A stretch of 64,000 bases of DNA, taken from assembly GCF_017901155.1 (NCBI RefSeq), contig NZ_CP072800.1, positions 1,453,283-1,517,282 on the forward strand. Reading direction: 5' to 3'. Shown piece after piece: positions 45,951 through 56,228 of this stretch. The position numbers were made by a program, and so were the translations under genes. Below the pieces are notes generated by a model. The model saw only the letters and a list, made by a program, of their open reading frames with translations. It was not told the DNA's origin and made no database searches. The first letter of the stretch is position 1; every line of letters begins with the position of its first letter. This DNA is from Candidatus Thiothrix anitrata. Its GTDB lineage: Bacteria; Pseudomonadota; Gammaproteobacteria; Thiotrichales; Thiotrichaceae.

Positions 45951-47293
45951 ATGGCAACCCCGATACGCGAAGGCAGCCTGCAAGCCCCCACCCGTCACGC
46001 GCTGGACTGGAAAAACCCCGAATTTTACAACGAAGATGCCGTCCTGCACGAAATGGAGCGCGTCTTCGATCTCTGTCACGGTTGCCGCCGTTGCGTCAGC
46101 TTGTGCAATTCCTTCCCCACCTTATTCGATTTGGTGGATGAGTCTTCCACAATGGAAGTGGATGGCGTTGACAAAAAAGATTATTGGCAGGTCGTGGATC
46201 ATTGCTATCTGTGCGACCTGTGTTACATGACCAAATGCCCTTACATTCCGCCGCACGAGTGGAATATCGACTTCCCGCACCTGATGTTGCGTGCCAAAGC
46301 GGTGAAGTTTAAGCAGGGTGAAACCAAAGTTCCGCGATAAAGTGCTGAGTTCCACTGATATGGTCGGTCAAGCTGGCGGGTATTCCGGTGGTTGCGGGCG
46401 TGGTTAATGAGATGAATCAAAACGCCGCATTCCGCAAACGACTCGACAAGGTGTTGGGCGTTCACCCGCAGGCGAAAATCCCCTCGTATCACAGCGATAA
46501 GGGACGTGACCGCGTGGCACGTTATGAAAATCTGGATGAGTCAAAGCGGTTGCAGCAGGGCGCACTACCGGCAAAGTGGCGATTTTTGCCACCTGCTACG
46601 GCAATCGCAACGAACCGCATATCGTTGATGATTTGCGCAAGGTGTTTGCAATCAATGGCATTCCGGTGACGTTGCTGGATAAAGAGCAATGCTGTGGAAT
46701 GCCGAAGTTGGAACTGGGCGATCTGGAATCGGTAGCCGCCGCAAAAGACGTGAATATTCCGGCGATGATCAAACTCATCAATGACGGTTGGGATATTGTC
46801 GGCCCGTACCGTCGTGCGTGCTGATGTTCAAGCAGGAATTGCCGCTGATGTTCCCTGATGATGCCGATGTGCAAACGGTGAAAGGGCGCATTTTCGACCC
46901 GTTCGAGTACCTGATGTTGCGCCACAAAGAGGGCAAGTTGAACACCGACTTCAAGAAACCGTTGGGTAAAGTCAGTTACCACACGGCTTGCCATTTGCGG
47001 GTGCAGAATATTGGCTACAAAACCCGCGAATTGCTGGAATTAGTGCCGGATACCAAGCTGGAATTGCTGGAACGCTGTTCCGGGCATGACGGTACGTATG
47101 CGGTGAAAAGCGAATTCCATGATATTTCGATGAAAATTTGTCGCCCGCTGTTTGGCAAGGTAAAACAAGCCAAGCCGGATTATTACGGCAGTGATTGCCC
47201 GATGGCTGGGCATCAAATCGAGAATGGGTTGGATGAGGTATGCCCGAGCCGACGCATCCATTGACCATGTTACGCATTGCTTACGGTTTGTAA
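45951..47293 (+). pseudogene. Two-cluster Fe-S protein with CCG domains, multiply frameshifted
   Basis: The coherent protein, read across frames, is about 447 aa. It has two 4Fe-4S motifs near the N-terminus (CHGCRRCVSLCNSFP and CYLCDLCYMTKCPYIPP) and two CCG-type segments (QCCGMPKLELGD and HTACHLRVQN with ERCSGHDG), the layout of heterodisulfide-reductase-like or glycerol-3-phosphate dehydrogenase subunit C-like proteins. At least five single-base changes are needed: extra C near 46333 and 46369, missing bases near 46563, 46806 and 47238. The net correction gives a multiple of three. With so many in a conserved protein, sequencing error is most likely. It could pass electrons to the rubrerythrin. 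Confidence 0.8.
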
Positions 47294-47304
47294 GGAGAGT
47301 GATG

Positions 47305-47871
47305 ATGGAAAAGTTGACCCGTGCAGATTTAATGAGTCTGGAACAGTATTCAATCGAGCGTAAAGCTTTCCGCGAGAAAGTGATTGCGCACAAGGCTGAC
47401 CGCAAAATACATATTGGCCCGAATGCGACACTGTATTTTGAAGACCGCTTGACCATGCAATACCAGATTCAGGAAATGCTGCGGATTGAGAAGATTTTCG
47501 AGTCCGCTGGTATTAATGAGGAACTGGAATCGTATAACCCTTTGATTCCCGATGGTTCGAACTGGAAAGCGACGTTCATGGTGGAGTTTTCCGATGTGGA
47601 AGAGCGCAAGGTGCAACTGGGGCGGTTGATCGGGATCGAGCGGCATACCTGGGTGCAGGTGGCAGGTTTCGACAAGGTTTACGCGATTGCCAATGAAGAT
47701 TTGGAGCGCGAAACCGAGGAGAAAACCTCGGCGGTGCATTTTACGCGCTTTGAGTTGACTCCGATTATGGTGGCTTCGGCGAAAGAAGGTGCGTCAATCC
47801 AGATGGGGATTGAGCACCCGAATTACAAGCATGCCGTGACCTTGGTGAAGCGTCGCATGCGTCACTCGTAG
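47305..47871 (+). CDS. DUF3501 family protein
   Basis: The 188-residue product begins MEKLTRADLMSLEQYSIERKAFREKVIAHKADRKIHIGPNATLYFED and contains TMQYQIQEMLRIEKIF, GLDE-free core and ERHTWVQVAGFDKVYAIANED. The family is of unknown function but recurs with rubrerythrin and the two-cluster Fe-S protein. TAAGGAG lies 7 bases before the chosen ATG; another ATG one codon upstream is possible. It starts 11 bases after the Fe-S gene, so the three are one transcription unit. Confidence 0.88.
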   Translation: MEKLTRADLMSLEQYSIERKAFREKVIAHKADRKIHIGPNATLYFEDRLTMQYQIQEMLRIEKIFESAGINEELESYNPLIPDGSNWKATFMVEFSDVEERKVQLGRLIGIERHTWVQVAGFDKVYAIANEDLERETEEKTSAVHFTRFELTPIMVASAKEGASIQMGIEHPNYKHAVTLVKRRMRHS

Positions 47872-47885
47872 CAGATTTGACGTAG

Positions 47886-47905
47886 GGGCGTATCACGATA
47901 CGCCC
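47886..47905. repeat. REP-like palindrome, copy 2
   Basis: GGGCGTATC and GATACGCCC around an AC centre, inside GTAGGGGCG...CGCCCTCTTGACG. It sits between the converging DUF3501 and ispB genes, where it can also act as a terminator hairpin. Confidence 0.65.
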
Positions 47906-47915
47906 TCTTGACGTC

Positions 47916-48884
47916 TCAATGGCTACGGTTAATAGCAAACCACGCCAGTGATTCCAATGCCTGCCGATAGTCGCTATCTGGCAGGCATTGCAAGCTGGCA
48001 ATCGCACTTTCCGTTTCGCCCTTGGCACGTTCCAACGTGTAATCAATCGCCTTGGTATCGGTAATCGCCTGCATAATGGCATCAATCTGATCCAGCCCAC
48101 CCTGCTCAATCGCATTACGAAGGATGCCAGCCGTCGCCGCATTGCTGCGCTGTATCGCAATAATCAGCGGGAGTGTGGGCTTACCTTCGGCTAAATCATC
48201 ACCGACGTTTTTGCCCATTTCCTCGGCATCAGCGGTGTAATCCAACACGTCATCGACTAATTGGAAGGCTGTGCCTAAATGCATCCCGTATTTAGCCATC
48301 GCCTCTTCGTGTTCCGTACTCAATCCAGTCAGCACTGCGCCTAACTGACACGCTGCTTCAAACAATTTCGCGGTTTTGGAGTGAATCACTTCCATGTAAC
48401 GTTCTTCAGAGGTGTCGGGATCGTGGCAGTTGAGCAATTGCAATACTTCGCCTTCCGCAATCACGTTGGTGGTGGTGGAAAGAATTTCCATCACGCGCAT
48501 ACTGCCGACATCCACCATCATTTCAAATGAGCGCGAATACAGAAAATCGCCGACCAGCACGGCGGCTTGATTGCCCCACACGTTGTTGGCGGTTTCCTTG
48601 CCACGCCGCATATCGGATTCGTCCACCACGTCGTCATGCAGCAAGGTTGCGGTGTGGATAAATTCAACAATCGCGGCAATATCAACGTGTTTGTCACCCT
48701 GATAGCCGCAGGCGCGTGCCACCAGCAGCGCGAGTAACGGGCGCAGGCGCTTACCTCCGCTGCCAATAATATAATGGCTGAGTTGGTTGATAAGCACGAC
48801 ATCGGAATGCAGGCGACGCTGGATTAAAGCATTGACTGCCTGCATGTCAGCATCGGCAAGTTGGCGAATTGTATTGAAATCCAT
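47916..48884 (-). CDS. ispB: Octaprenyl diphosphate synthase
   Basis: IspB elongates the isoprenoid side chain of quinones. The 322-residue product starts MDFNTIRQLADADMQAVNALIQRRL and has the two Asp-rich motifs, DDVVDESD in LLHDDVVDESDMRRG and DDVLD in QLVDDVLDYTADAEEMGKNVGDDLAEGKPTLPL, which bind Mg2+ and diphosphates. The frame extends upstream with no family-like sequence, so the ATG giving E. coli length (323 aa) is used. Divergent from rplU, as in E. coli, with which it shares a 165-base intergenic region. Confidence 0.95.
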   Translation of the reverse strand: MDFNTIRQLADADMQAVNALIQRRLHSDVVLINQLSHYIIGSGGKRLRPLLALLVARACGYQGDKHVDIAAIVEFIHTATLLHDDVVDESDMRRGKETANNVWGNQAAVLVGDFLYSRSFEMMVDVGSMRVMEILSTTTNVIAEGEVLQLLNCHDPDTSEERYMEVIHSKTAKLFEAACQLGAVLTGLSTEHEEAMAKYGMHLGTAFQLVDDVLDYTADAEEMGKNVGDDLAEGKPTLPLIIAIQRSNAATAGILRNAIEQGGLDQIDAIMQAITDTKAIDYTLERAKGETESAIASLQCLPDSDYRQALESLAWFAINRSH

Positions 48885-48977
48885 GAGTATGCAGGCTGCG
48901 GTAAAGCTCCGAATGCTAGGAAGCCCCCCTGCTATGTCAAGCGATACGCGCAACTCCTTGAATATTTTATTTCGCGT

Positions 48978-49006
48978 TTGACCTGATGGGGCGTAAACGG
49001 TACAAT
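48978..49006 (+). promoter_or_regulatory. Predicted promoter of rplU-rpmA-obgE
   Basis: TTGACC and TACAAT are separated by exactly 17 bases, each one mismatch from consensus, followed by a GC-rich CCTGCGG discriminator. Start would lie about 36 bases before rplU. The best promoter match in this part of the window. Confidence 0.7.
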
Positions 49007-49049
49007 CCTGCGGCTCTTTAACAGGACATTTTTTGGAGAATCGACAATC

Positions 49050-49362
49050 ATGTATGCGGTCATCGTAACGGGCGGTAAACAGTACCGCGTCGCTCAAGGC
49101 GACAGCATCTTCGTTGAAAAACTGGATGCAGAAGAAGGCGCAGACATTGATTTCGATAATGTCCTGATGGTCGGGAAGGTGACACCGTGCAAATCGGCGC
49201 ACCTTACGTTGCAGGCGCGAAAGTGACTGCAAACGTTGTGGCCAGACTCGCGGCGTGAAAGTGCGGATCATGAAATTCCGCCGCCGTAAGCACCATCAGA
49301 AATGTACTGGTCATCGCCAGTACCTGACACAAATCGAAATCACTGGCATTTCAGCAGCGTAA
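49050..49362 (+). pseudogene. rplU: 50S ribosomal protein L21, two frameshifts (probable sequencing error)
   Basis: L21 binds 23S rRNA in the large subunit and is normally essential for fitness. The first frame reads [42 protein letters not shown]; the continuation [18 protein letters not shown] is in the next frame and the basic end [15 protein letters not shown]...[17 protein letters not shown] in a third. Two missing bases, near 49174 and 49241, both at G-rich sites, restore a 104-aa protein of the normal length. A functional gene in the cell is almost certain; the sequence is faulty. Followed by rpmA and obgE in the usual order. Confidence 0.9.
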
Positions 49363-49374
49363 GGGGAGACAGCA

Positions 49375-49647
49375 ATGGCACATAAGAAAGCAGGCGGTAG
49401 TACCCGCAACGGTCGCGATTCAGAATCGAAACGACTTGGCGTTAAGCGCTTTGGTGGTCAATTCGTTCTGGCTGGTAACATTCTGGTTCGCCAGCGTGGC
49501 ACGCGCTTCCATGCTGGTGAGAATGTAGGTATTGGTAAAGACCATACCTTGTTCGCCAAGGCATCCGGCGTAGTGGTTTTCAAGCAAAAAGGCGCGGAAA
49601 ACCGCAAGTTTGTAAGCATTCAGCCTGTTGAAGGTTGTTCCGCTTAA
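49375..49647 (+). CDS. rpmA: 50S ribosomal protein L27
   Basis: L27 reaches the peptidyl-transferase centre with its N-terminal tail. The 90-residue product begins [29 protein letters not shown], and the family sequence continues to the end of [21 protein letters not shown] is the ribosome-binding site, 13 bases after the rplU stop. Slightly longer than the E. coli protein (85 aa). Confidence 0.97.
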   Translation: MAHKKAGGSTRNGRDSESKRLGVKRFGGQFVLAGNILVRQRGTRFHAGENVGIGKDHTLFAKASGVVVFKQKGAENRKFVSIQPVEGCSA

Positions 49648-49669
49648 GACTTCCGTCTTCGGACGATTT

Positions 49670-49700
49670 GCGAAAAGCCCCGCGTGTCGGGGCTTTTCGC
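49670..49700 (+). terminator. Hairpin between rpmA and obgE
   Basis: A 12-bp stem (GCGAAAAGCCCC / GGGGCTTTTCGC) with a 7-base loop, followed by GTATATAG rather than T. It may attenuate expression of obgE relative to the ribosomal genes; the four T in the descending arm are internal. Confidence 0.55.
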
Positions 49701-49708
49701 GTATATAG

Positions 49709-50742
<1,034 letters not shown>

Positions 50743-50746
50743 ATTC

Positions 50747-51853
50747 ATGCCAAAAACCCAACGTTGGGTGGTAAAGATTGGCAGTGCGTTGTTGACTCGT
50801 GACGGCGAAGGGCTGGATCGCGAAGCCTTGGCAGATTGGGCTGGACAAATGGCTCGCTTGCTGCAATCAGGTGTGGAAATCGTGTTGGTGTCATCGGGCG
50901 CGGTTGCCGAGGGCATGAGCCGGATGGGCTGGAAAACTAAGCCGAAGGCGTTGTTTGAAAAGCAGGCTGCGGCGGCTATCGGGCAGATGAGCCTGATTCA
51001 TGCGTATGAAGTGGTGTTTCAGCAGCACGGCTTTCACGCAGCGCAAGTGCTGTTGACCCATGATGATTTGGCGAGTCGCCGCCGCTACTTGAATGCGCGT
51101 AGCACCTTGACGACCTTGATTGATTTGAAAGTGATTCCGGTGATCAATGAAAACGATACGGTGGCTTTCGAGGAAATCCGTCTAGGCGACAATGACACGT
51201 TGGGTGCGATGGTGGCGAATTTGGTGGAAGCCGATGTGTTGGTGATTTTAACCGACCAGTCCGGTTTGTATGACAAAGACCCGCGTAAGTGTGCTGATGC
51301 GCAATTAATCACTGAAGGCCGTGCCAATAATCCCGATTATGTGGAATTCGCTGGCGGAGCCGGCACGTTGATCGGCAGTGGCGGAATGCGCACCAAAGTG
51401 TTGGCGGCGCAGCGTGCCTCGCGTTCCGGTTGTGCAACGGTGATTGCTTCCGGGCGTGAACCGCAGGTACTGGAGCGGTTGCGTGCGGGTGAATTGTTGG
51501 GCACGTTGTTATTGCCGGATGCTGCACCGATTGCGGCGCGTAAACAGTGGATTGCAGGGCAATTGGCAGCAAAGGGTTCGTTGTGGTTAGATGAGGGCGC
51601 AACACAGGCGATTTTAAACACGGGCAAGAGTTTGTTGCCGGTCGGTGTGGTGCGTGTGGAAGGCGTGTTTGAGCGCGGCGAAGTCGTGAGCTGTTTAGCG
51701 GCGGATGGGCGGTTGATTGCCAAGGGGCTGGTGAATTATTCCAGCGAAGAAGCGGATCGGATCAAGCGTTACCCCAGCAAATCCATTGAACAAGTGCTGG
51801 GTTATGTGGATGCCCCTGAGTTGATTCACCGCGATAATTTAGTGCTTTTGTAA
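50747..51853 (+). CDS. proB: Glutamate 5-kinase
   Basis: ProB phosphorylates glutamate, the first step of proline synthesis. The 368-residue product begins [26 protein letters not shown], has the amino-acid kinase features [41 protein letters not shown] and [22 protein letters not shown], and a C-terminal PUA domain. The ATG 5 bases after obgE is chosen; an earlier in-frame ATG lies inside obgE. The obgE-proB pair is common. Confidence 0.96.
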   Translation: MPKTQRWVVKIGSALLTRDGEGLDREALADWAGQMARLLQSGVEIVLVSSGAVAEGMSRMGWKTKPKALFEKQAAAAIGQMSLIHAYEVVFQQHGFHAAQVLLTHDDLASRRRYLNARSTLTTLIDLKVIPVINENDTVAFEEIRLGDNDTLGAMVANLVEADVLVILTDQSGLYDKDPRKCADAQLITEGRANNPDYVEFAGGAGTLIGSGGMRTKVLAAQRASRSGCATVIASGREPQVLERLRAGELLGTLLLPDAAPIAARKQWIAGQLAAKGSLWLDEGATQAILNTGKSLLPVGVVRVEGVFERGEVVSCLAADGRLIAKGLVNYSSEEADRIKRYPSKSIEQVLGYVDAPELIHRDNLVLL

Positions 51854-51937
51854 GCGAAAACGTGCTTTAGTCGGATTTTATTGTGGTTTGCGGTGGGGCT
51901 GCTGTATGTTTGCCCATGTATGAAAGAGGGTGTCGGT

Positions 51938-52318
51938 ATGGATAGCGAACGCTATAACATTGAGGTTTCCGTAGAAAGCCAATACATCGAAAAGGAATCT
52001 GATCCTGAGCAGAGTCGCTATGTATTTGCGTATACCGTAACCATTGTGAACCAAGGTTCGGTTTCAGCACGATTGTTGACGCGCCATTGGATTATTTCAG
52101 ATGCTGATGGTAATACCCAAGAAGTGCGCGGTGATGGTGTTATCGGTGAGCAGCCGTATTTACAAGCCGGTGAAGGTTTCCGTTACACCAGTGGTACGAT
52201 TTTGGATACGCCCTTGGGTGTTATGCGCGGTACTTACCAAATGTTAGCGGATGATGGACAGCGTTTTGATGCGACTATTCCGCCTTTTCGTTTAGCAAAT
52301 CCGCGCTTGTTGCACTGA
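51938..52318 (+). CDS. apaG: ApaG (CorD) protein
   Basis: ApaG is a small Fn3-like beta-sandwich protein associated with Ap4A and Mg/Co metabolism by genetics; its chemistry is unknown. The 126-residue product has the family pattern IEVSVESQYIEKESDPEQSRYVFAYTVTIVNQGSVSARLLTRHWIISDADG and GEQPYLQAGEGFRYTSGTILDTPLGVMRGTYQM. Length matches E. coli (125 aa). AGAGGG lies 7 bases before the chosen ATG, and the upstream TTG extension lacks one. It stands apart from the usual ksgA/apaH neighbours. Confidence 0.94.
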   Translation: MDSERYNIEVSVESQYIEKESDPEQSRYVFAYTVTIVNQGSVSARLLTRHWIISDADGNTQEVRGDGVIGEQPYLQAGEGFRYTSGTILDTPLGVMRGTYQMLADDGQRFDATIPPFRLANPRLLH

Positions 52319-52329
52319 TTCCGGCAAGT

Positions 52330-52354
52330 GGTTCGTGCACGGTGTGCACGAACC
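52330..52354. repeat. Perfect 11-bp inverted repeat after apaG
   Basis: GGTTCGTGCAC and GTGCACGAACC around a GGT centre, 11 bases after the apaG stop. No T-run follows, so a terminator role is uncertain; it could be an operator or a stem protecting mRNA ends. Confidence 0.5.
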
Positions 52355-52593
52355 GGGTTGCGGTATCACAATCCTTATGAATCCCCGCGAAACAGGGGCG
52401 TTGTCAGCTGACATCCTCTGTTGAGTGCAGAATAAAAACCAAAGAAAGCAATTTTGCCCGTTTGTCTGAGATGTTGGACAGTTCTTCTGAGGTGGCCTAT
52501 ATTGCTGTTATCTAAATGATTGTTGGGTGTCAGCCAAAAAATTTTATGTTTATCGGTGCATCTAATGCTGATTAGTCAATAATAAAACAATAA
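52355..52593 (+). other. Intergenic region before the lytic transglycosylase gene
   Basis: About 240 bases without a gene. It contains a small CCCC-GCGAAACA-GGGG hairpin and AT-rich sequence nearer the gene, with no clear promoter pair. Nothing else recognised. Confidence 0.4.
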
Positions 52594-52602
52594 GTGGTAG
52601 CC

Positions 52603-53455
52603 ATGAGTCATCCCGAAAAGTCCAACAGCATGAAGCATTTGTTAGCGTTGCCGTTTCTTTGCGGTGCGGCGTTGCATTGCACTACCGCCGAAGCGGCAAT
52701 TTACACCTATGTTGATAAAGAAGGCACGCGCTGGTTAACCAATACGCCTAAAAAAGGCAAGCAATACAAGCTGGTTGCTAAATACGGTGCGCCACAGAAA
52801 CCACGTCCTCCCGTACAGTCAGCCCCGATGCCTGTCGCAGCTCGCAGTTACGCGCCCGGTAATGTGCCGGTAGCCGCGACGATTCCGCGTCACCATTGCG
52901 GCGGGCAAAGTGCTGCACAGTTAGAACGTAAATTCACTCCGCACATGGGTTCGGTGCAGATGTTTGCCCGTCAATACGGGGTCGACGAAAAACTGGTTCG
53001 TGCGGTGATGAAGCAAGAATCCTGCTTTAATGCCAGTGCGCGTTCCAGCGCGGGCGCGATGGGCTTGATGCAGCTTATGCCGGAACAGCGGATCAATTGG
53101 GTGTCGCTAATGCGTGGGATCCGCACCAAAATATTCAAGGTGGGGTGAAATACCTCGCACAAATGTTGCGCGAATTTAACGGCGATAAGCAATTGGCATT
53201 AGCAGCTTACAATGCAGGCCTGGTGCAGTGCGCAGATACAATGGTGTTCCGCCTTACCGCGAAACCCGTAATTATGTCGCAAAAATCATGGCGGAATACA
53301 ATCACACGCAGGGCGTACCTCAGCAAGTGGCAACCGTTGCAACGGGTTATCAGCGCAGTGCGCGAGTAGCGTCTGGGGCAGGTCGTGGTTACGGTTGGGC
53401 ACGACCGTCGCAAGAATTCAGCGTATTTCGTGGTTTAGATCCGAGTAAGGGCTGA
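52603..53455 (+). pseudogene. DUF4124 plus lytic transglycosylase protein, two frameshifts
   Basis: The protein has a signal peptide (MKHLLALPFLCGAALHCTTAEA, from an internal ATG at 52630), a DUF4124 segment (IYTYVDKEGTRWLTNTP) and an Slt/LT domain with the catalytic Glu in VMKQESCFNASARSSAGAMGLMQLMP. The rest (LGVANAWDPHQNIQGGVKYLAQMLREFNGD, ALAAYNAG, then VRRYNGVPPYRETRNYVAKI) is spread over two further frames. Missing bases near 53083 and 53220 restore about 285 aa. A peptidoglycan-cleaving enzyme of the periplasm. Likely sequencing error. The exact start among three ATG/GTG codons is uncertain. Confidence 0.82.
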
Positions 53456-53537
53456 TCTTCGTGTTTTCAACCTCTGGCAAGCTGTTGCGTCGACGTGTAT
53501 CCTTCCATATTTAGTTTTTGACCTGTGGAGATGAGCG

Positions 53538-54457
53538 ATGTCGATGTCTGACCGCGATGGCCTGATCTGGCTGGACGGCGAAATGGTGCCTTGGCGCGAA
53601 GCCAAAACCCACGTCTTAACCCATACCCTGCACTATGGCATGGGCGTTTTTGAAGGCGTGCGGGCGTATAAGACTGACCAAGCACGGCAATTTTCCGCTT
53701 GCAGGATCACACCAACCGCCTGTTTAATTCCGCAAAAATCATGCGGATGCCGATGCCTTACAGCAAAGAGCAACTCAATGACGCGCAGCGTGCCGCAGTG
53801 CGTGAAAATAATTTGGATTCCGCCTACATCCGCCCGATGTGTTTCTATGGTTCGGAAGGCATGGGCTTGCGTGCCGATAATCTGGAAACCCACGCAATGG
53901 TCGCCGCGTGGACATGGGGTTCTTACCTCGGCGCGGAAAACATGGAAAAAGGTATCCGCATCAAGACCTCTTCCTTCAACCGTCACCATGTCAATGTCAC
54001 CATGTGCAAGGCGAAGGCCAACGGCAACTACATGAACTCCATGCTGGCGTTGCGTGAAGCGTTAGACGACGGTTATGACGAAGCATTAGTGCTGGATGTG
54101 GACGGTTTTGTGTCCGAAGGCAGTGCAGAAAACTTCTTCTTGGTCAAAGATGGCATTATTTATACCCCTGATCTGACCTCAGCACTGGATGGGATTACCC
54201 GTAAAACCGTGATTACATTGGCGCGTGACTTGGGCTTTGAAGTCCGTGAAAAGCGCATTACCCGTGACGAAGTGTATGTGGCGGATGAAGCGTTCTTCAC
54301 TGGAACCGCAGCGGAAGTTACCCCGATTCGTGAACTGGATCGTCGCGCTATTGGTTCAGGTACACGCGGTCCGATTACTGAGCAATTGCAAACTTTGTAC
54401 TTGGATATTGTGCACGGTCGTTCTGAAAAATACCGCGACTGGCTGACCCTTGTTTAA
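53538..54457 (+). pseudogene. ilvE: Branched-chain amino acid aminotransferase, one frameshift (probable sequencing error)
   Basis: IlvE is the PLP enzyme that makes leucine, isoleucine and valine from their 2-oxo acids. The first frame reads [42 protein letters not shown] and breaks; the second continues with [39 protein letters not shown] and FFTGTAAEVTPIRELD. The lysine for PLP lies in [24 protein letters not shown]. One missing base near 53682 restores 306 aa, close to E. coli (309 aa). TGGAG is the ribosome-binding site before the first ATG. Confidence 0.93.
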
Positions 54458-54477
54458 CAGATTGTGTGGGAGGCTGT

Positions 54478-54684
54478 ATGTCTGCACCGAGCATTGCTGA
54501 TTACAAACGTTTGAATGACACCCGCGAAGTGGTGGTGAAGCGTCAGGATTTACCCTTGAGTTGCCCCACCGATGCGACGGCGTTGTGGTGTTCACACCCG
54601 CGTGTGTCATTGGCGATTGAGGGTAGTGCGGATAAAGCGGCGCGTTGCCCGTATTGCGGTACGCTTTACCGTTTGATCGACTAA
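54478..54684 (+). CDS. CHCC zinc-finger protein
   Basis: The 68-residue product has a zinc ribbon of the NDUFS6/zf-CHCC type: LSCPTDATALWCSHPRVSLAI and AARCPYCGTLY, giving C-C-H and C-C ligands. Such proteins are common in proteobacteria next to ilvE and waa genes and have no clear function. GGGAGG lies before the chosen ATG; the upstream in-frame ATG MGGC is less likely. It lies 21 bases after ilvE and 4 before waaF, so they are cotranscribed. Confidence 0.85.
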   Translation: MSAPSIADYKRLNDTREVVVKRQDLPLSCPTDATALWCSHPRVSLAIEGSADKAARCPYCGTLYRLID

Positions 54685-54688
54685 CGCA

Positions 54689-55675
54689 ATGGCGTTTTCC
54701 CCCAAACGTTGCCTTGTCGTCGGCCCTTCGTGGGTCGGCGATATGGTGATGGCGCAAAGCCTGTTCATGGCACTCAAACACCGTTTCCCTGATTTGCAGA
54801 TTGATGTGCTTGCGCCCGCGTGGAGTAAGCCGATTTTGGCGGCAATGCCCGAAGTCCGCGCTGCCATTGAAATGCCGTTGCAGCACGGCGAGTTGGCGTT
54901 GGGTAAACGTTACCAATTGGGCAAAAGTTTGCGGGCGAATGCGTATGATTGGGCAATTGTGTTACCACGTTCGCTGAAAGCCGCACTTGTGCCGTTCTGG
55001 GCAAACATTCCGGTGCGCACGGGGTTTAAGGGGGAAATGCGTTACGGCTTGCTGAACGATATTCGCCCGTTGGATAAAACCGTGTTGACGATGACGGTGC
55101 AGCGGTTTGTGGCGTTGGGGTTGCCGAAAGATGCCACATTGCCCCCAGAGATTCAGTCGCCGCGCTTGGTGGTGGAAGGAACTCCCTCTTCATCCCCAAC
55201 CTCTCCCACGCTTGCCCTCTGTCCCGGCGCAGAATACGGTGGAGCTAAACGCTGGCCTGCCGAGTATTACGCCGCAGTTGCCCTGCATTACATTACGCAA
55301 GGCGGGCAAGTGATCCTACTCGGCTCTGCTAAAGATGCCCCCGTCACCGCGCAAATTGCCGCCGCAGTAAATTCCCCCGCTTGCCAAGACCTTGCAGGCA
55401 AAACCAGCATTCAGGAGGTGTTGGTATTACTCGCACAAGCCGATCAGGTGGTCAGCAATGACTCTGGCTTGATGCACGTTGCTGCCGCACTCGGCACACC
55501 TGTGATTGCCGTCTACGGCTCTTCTGACCCCACCTATACCCCGCCTTTAAGTGACAAAGCGCAAATCCTCTACCTTGGGTTGTCGTGCAGCCCATGCTTC
55601 AAGCGCGAATGCCCGTTAGGGCATCTTGATTGCCTGAAAAAGATTGAACCACAACAGGTCATTTCTCACCTATAA
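54689..55675 (+). CDS. waaF: ADP-heptose:LPS heptosyltransferase II
   Basis: WaaF adds the second heptose to the inner core of lipopolysaccharide. The 328-residue GT9 family protein begins CLVVGPSWVGDMVMAQSLFMALK and has the NDSGLMHVAAALGTPVIAVYGSSDPTYTPPLS nucleotide-sugar segment, ending with Cys residues in SCSPCFKRECPLGHLDCLKKI as in the family. Start ATG lies 5 bases after the zinc-finger gene. No other waa genes are in the window. Confidence 0.93.
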   Translation: MAFSPKRCLVVGPSWVGDMVMAQSLFMALKHRFPDLQIDVLAPAWSKPILAAMPEVRAAIEMPLQHGELALGKRYQLGKSLRANAYDWAIVLPRSLKAALVPFWANIPVRTGFKGEMRYGLLNDIRPLDKTVLTMTVQRFVALGLPKDATLPPEIQSPRLVVEGTPSSSPTSPTLALCPGAEYGGAKRWPAEYYAAVALHYITQGGQVILLGSAKDAPVTAQIAAAVNSPACQDLAGKTSIQEVLVLLAQADQVVSNDSGLMHVAAALGTPVIAVYGSSDPTYTPPLSDKAQILYLGLSCSPCFKRECPLGHLDCLKKIEPQQVISHL

Positions 55676-55741
55676 GCATGATTTTGCAGACAGATCGTGT
55701 ATGCTGTCATGCACAATGATGAGTCTGAAAAAGGAGTGTTT

Positions 55742-56215
55742 ATGTTGCGTTGGTTCTTCGGTTTGTCGCTGCACATGCGTATTGCGATTATTCTTGCCCC
55801 CCTCTTGTCGATTGGTGGCTACGGCATGATGGATCTGTGGATGAATAAAGATGCACCTAAAAAAGAAAATCACGTTGCAATGCAGCAATTACTTGTCGAA
55901 GGTCAATGCTTGTTGGCAACAAACCAGTGTAAGCTCAAACACGACGCAATGCAGGTATCCATGACGCGAGTTGATGCGGGAAAAACAGGTGTAGTGCGGC
56001 TTGAAATAACGCCCAGTGTGCATATTCGTGGCGCACAAATGGCGTTAGTGCAAGCCGGTGTTGAGCATCAGGTTGTGGTAGAGCCGATGAAAAATGGTGA
56101 GGTTTGGTTCGCAGAGTTTCCAGAATCTTTGTTGAGCCCTTCACCGTCAGCGTTGCGAATTGCACTGGCTCAGTTTGGGCGGGTGTCATTTGCCGAAATT
56201 CCGGCACAATTTTGA
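55742..56215 (+). CDS. Small membrane-anchored protein of unknown function
   Basis: The 157-residue product is not recognised. It has one N-terminal membrane segment (about residues 13-32, MRIAIILAPLLSIGGYGMMD) and a periplasmic part of about 125 residues with a Cys pair (GQCLLATNQCKL), beta-rich sequence (GVVRLEITPSVHIRGAQMALVQAGVEHQVVVEPMKNGEVWFAEFPE) and a LRIALAQFGRVSFAEIP ending. AAGGAG precedes the ATG. The pattern resembles DUF-type periplasmic proteins in gammaproteobacteria; the next gene starts 13 bases later. Confidence 0.7.
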   Translation: MLRWFFGLSLHMRIAIILAPLLSIGGYGMMDLWMNKDAPKKENHVAMQQLLVEGQCLLATNQCKLKHDAMQVSMTRVDAGKTGVVRLEITPSVHIRGAQMALVQAGVEHQVVVEPMKNGEVWFAEFPESLLSPSPSALRIALAQFGRVSFAEIPAQF

Positions 56216-56228
56216 AGGTTAACTGCTG

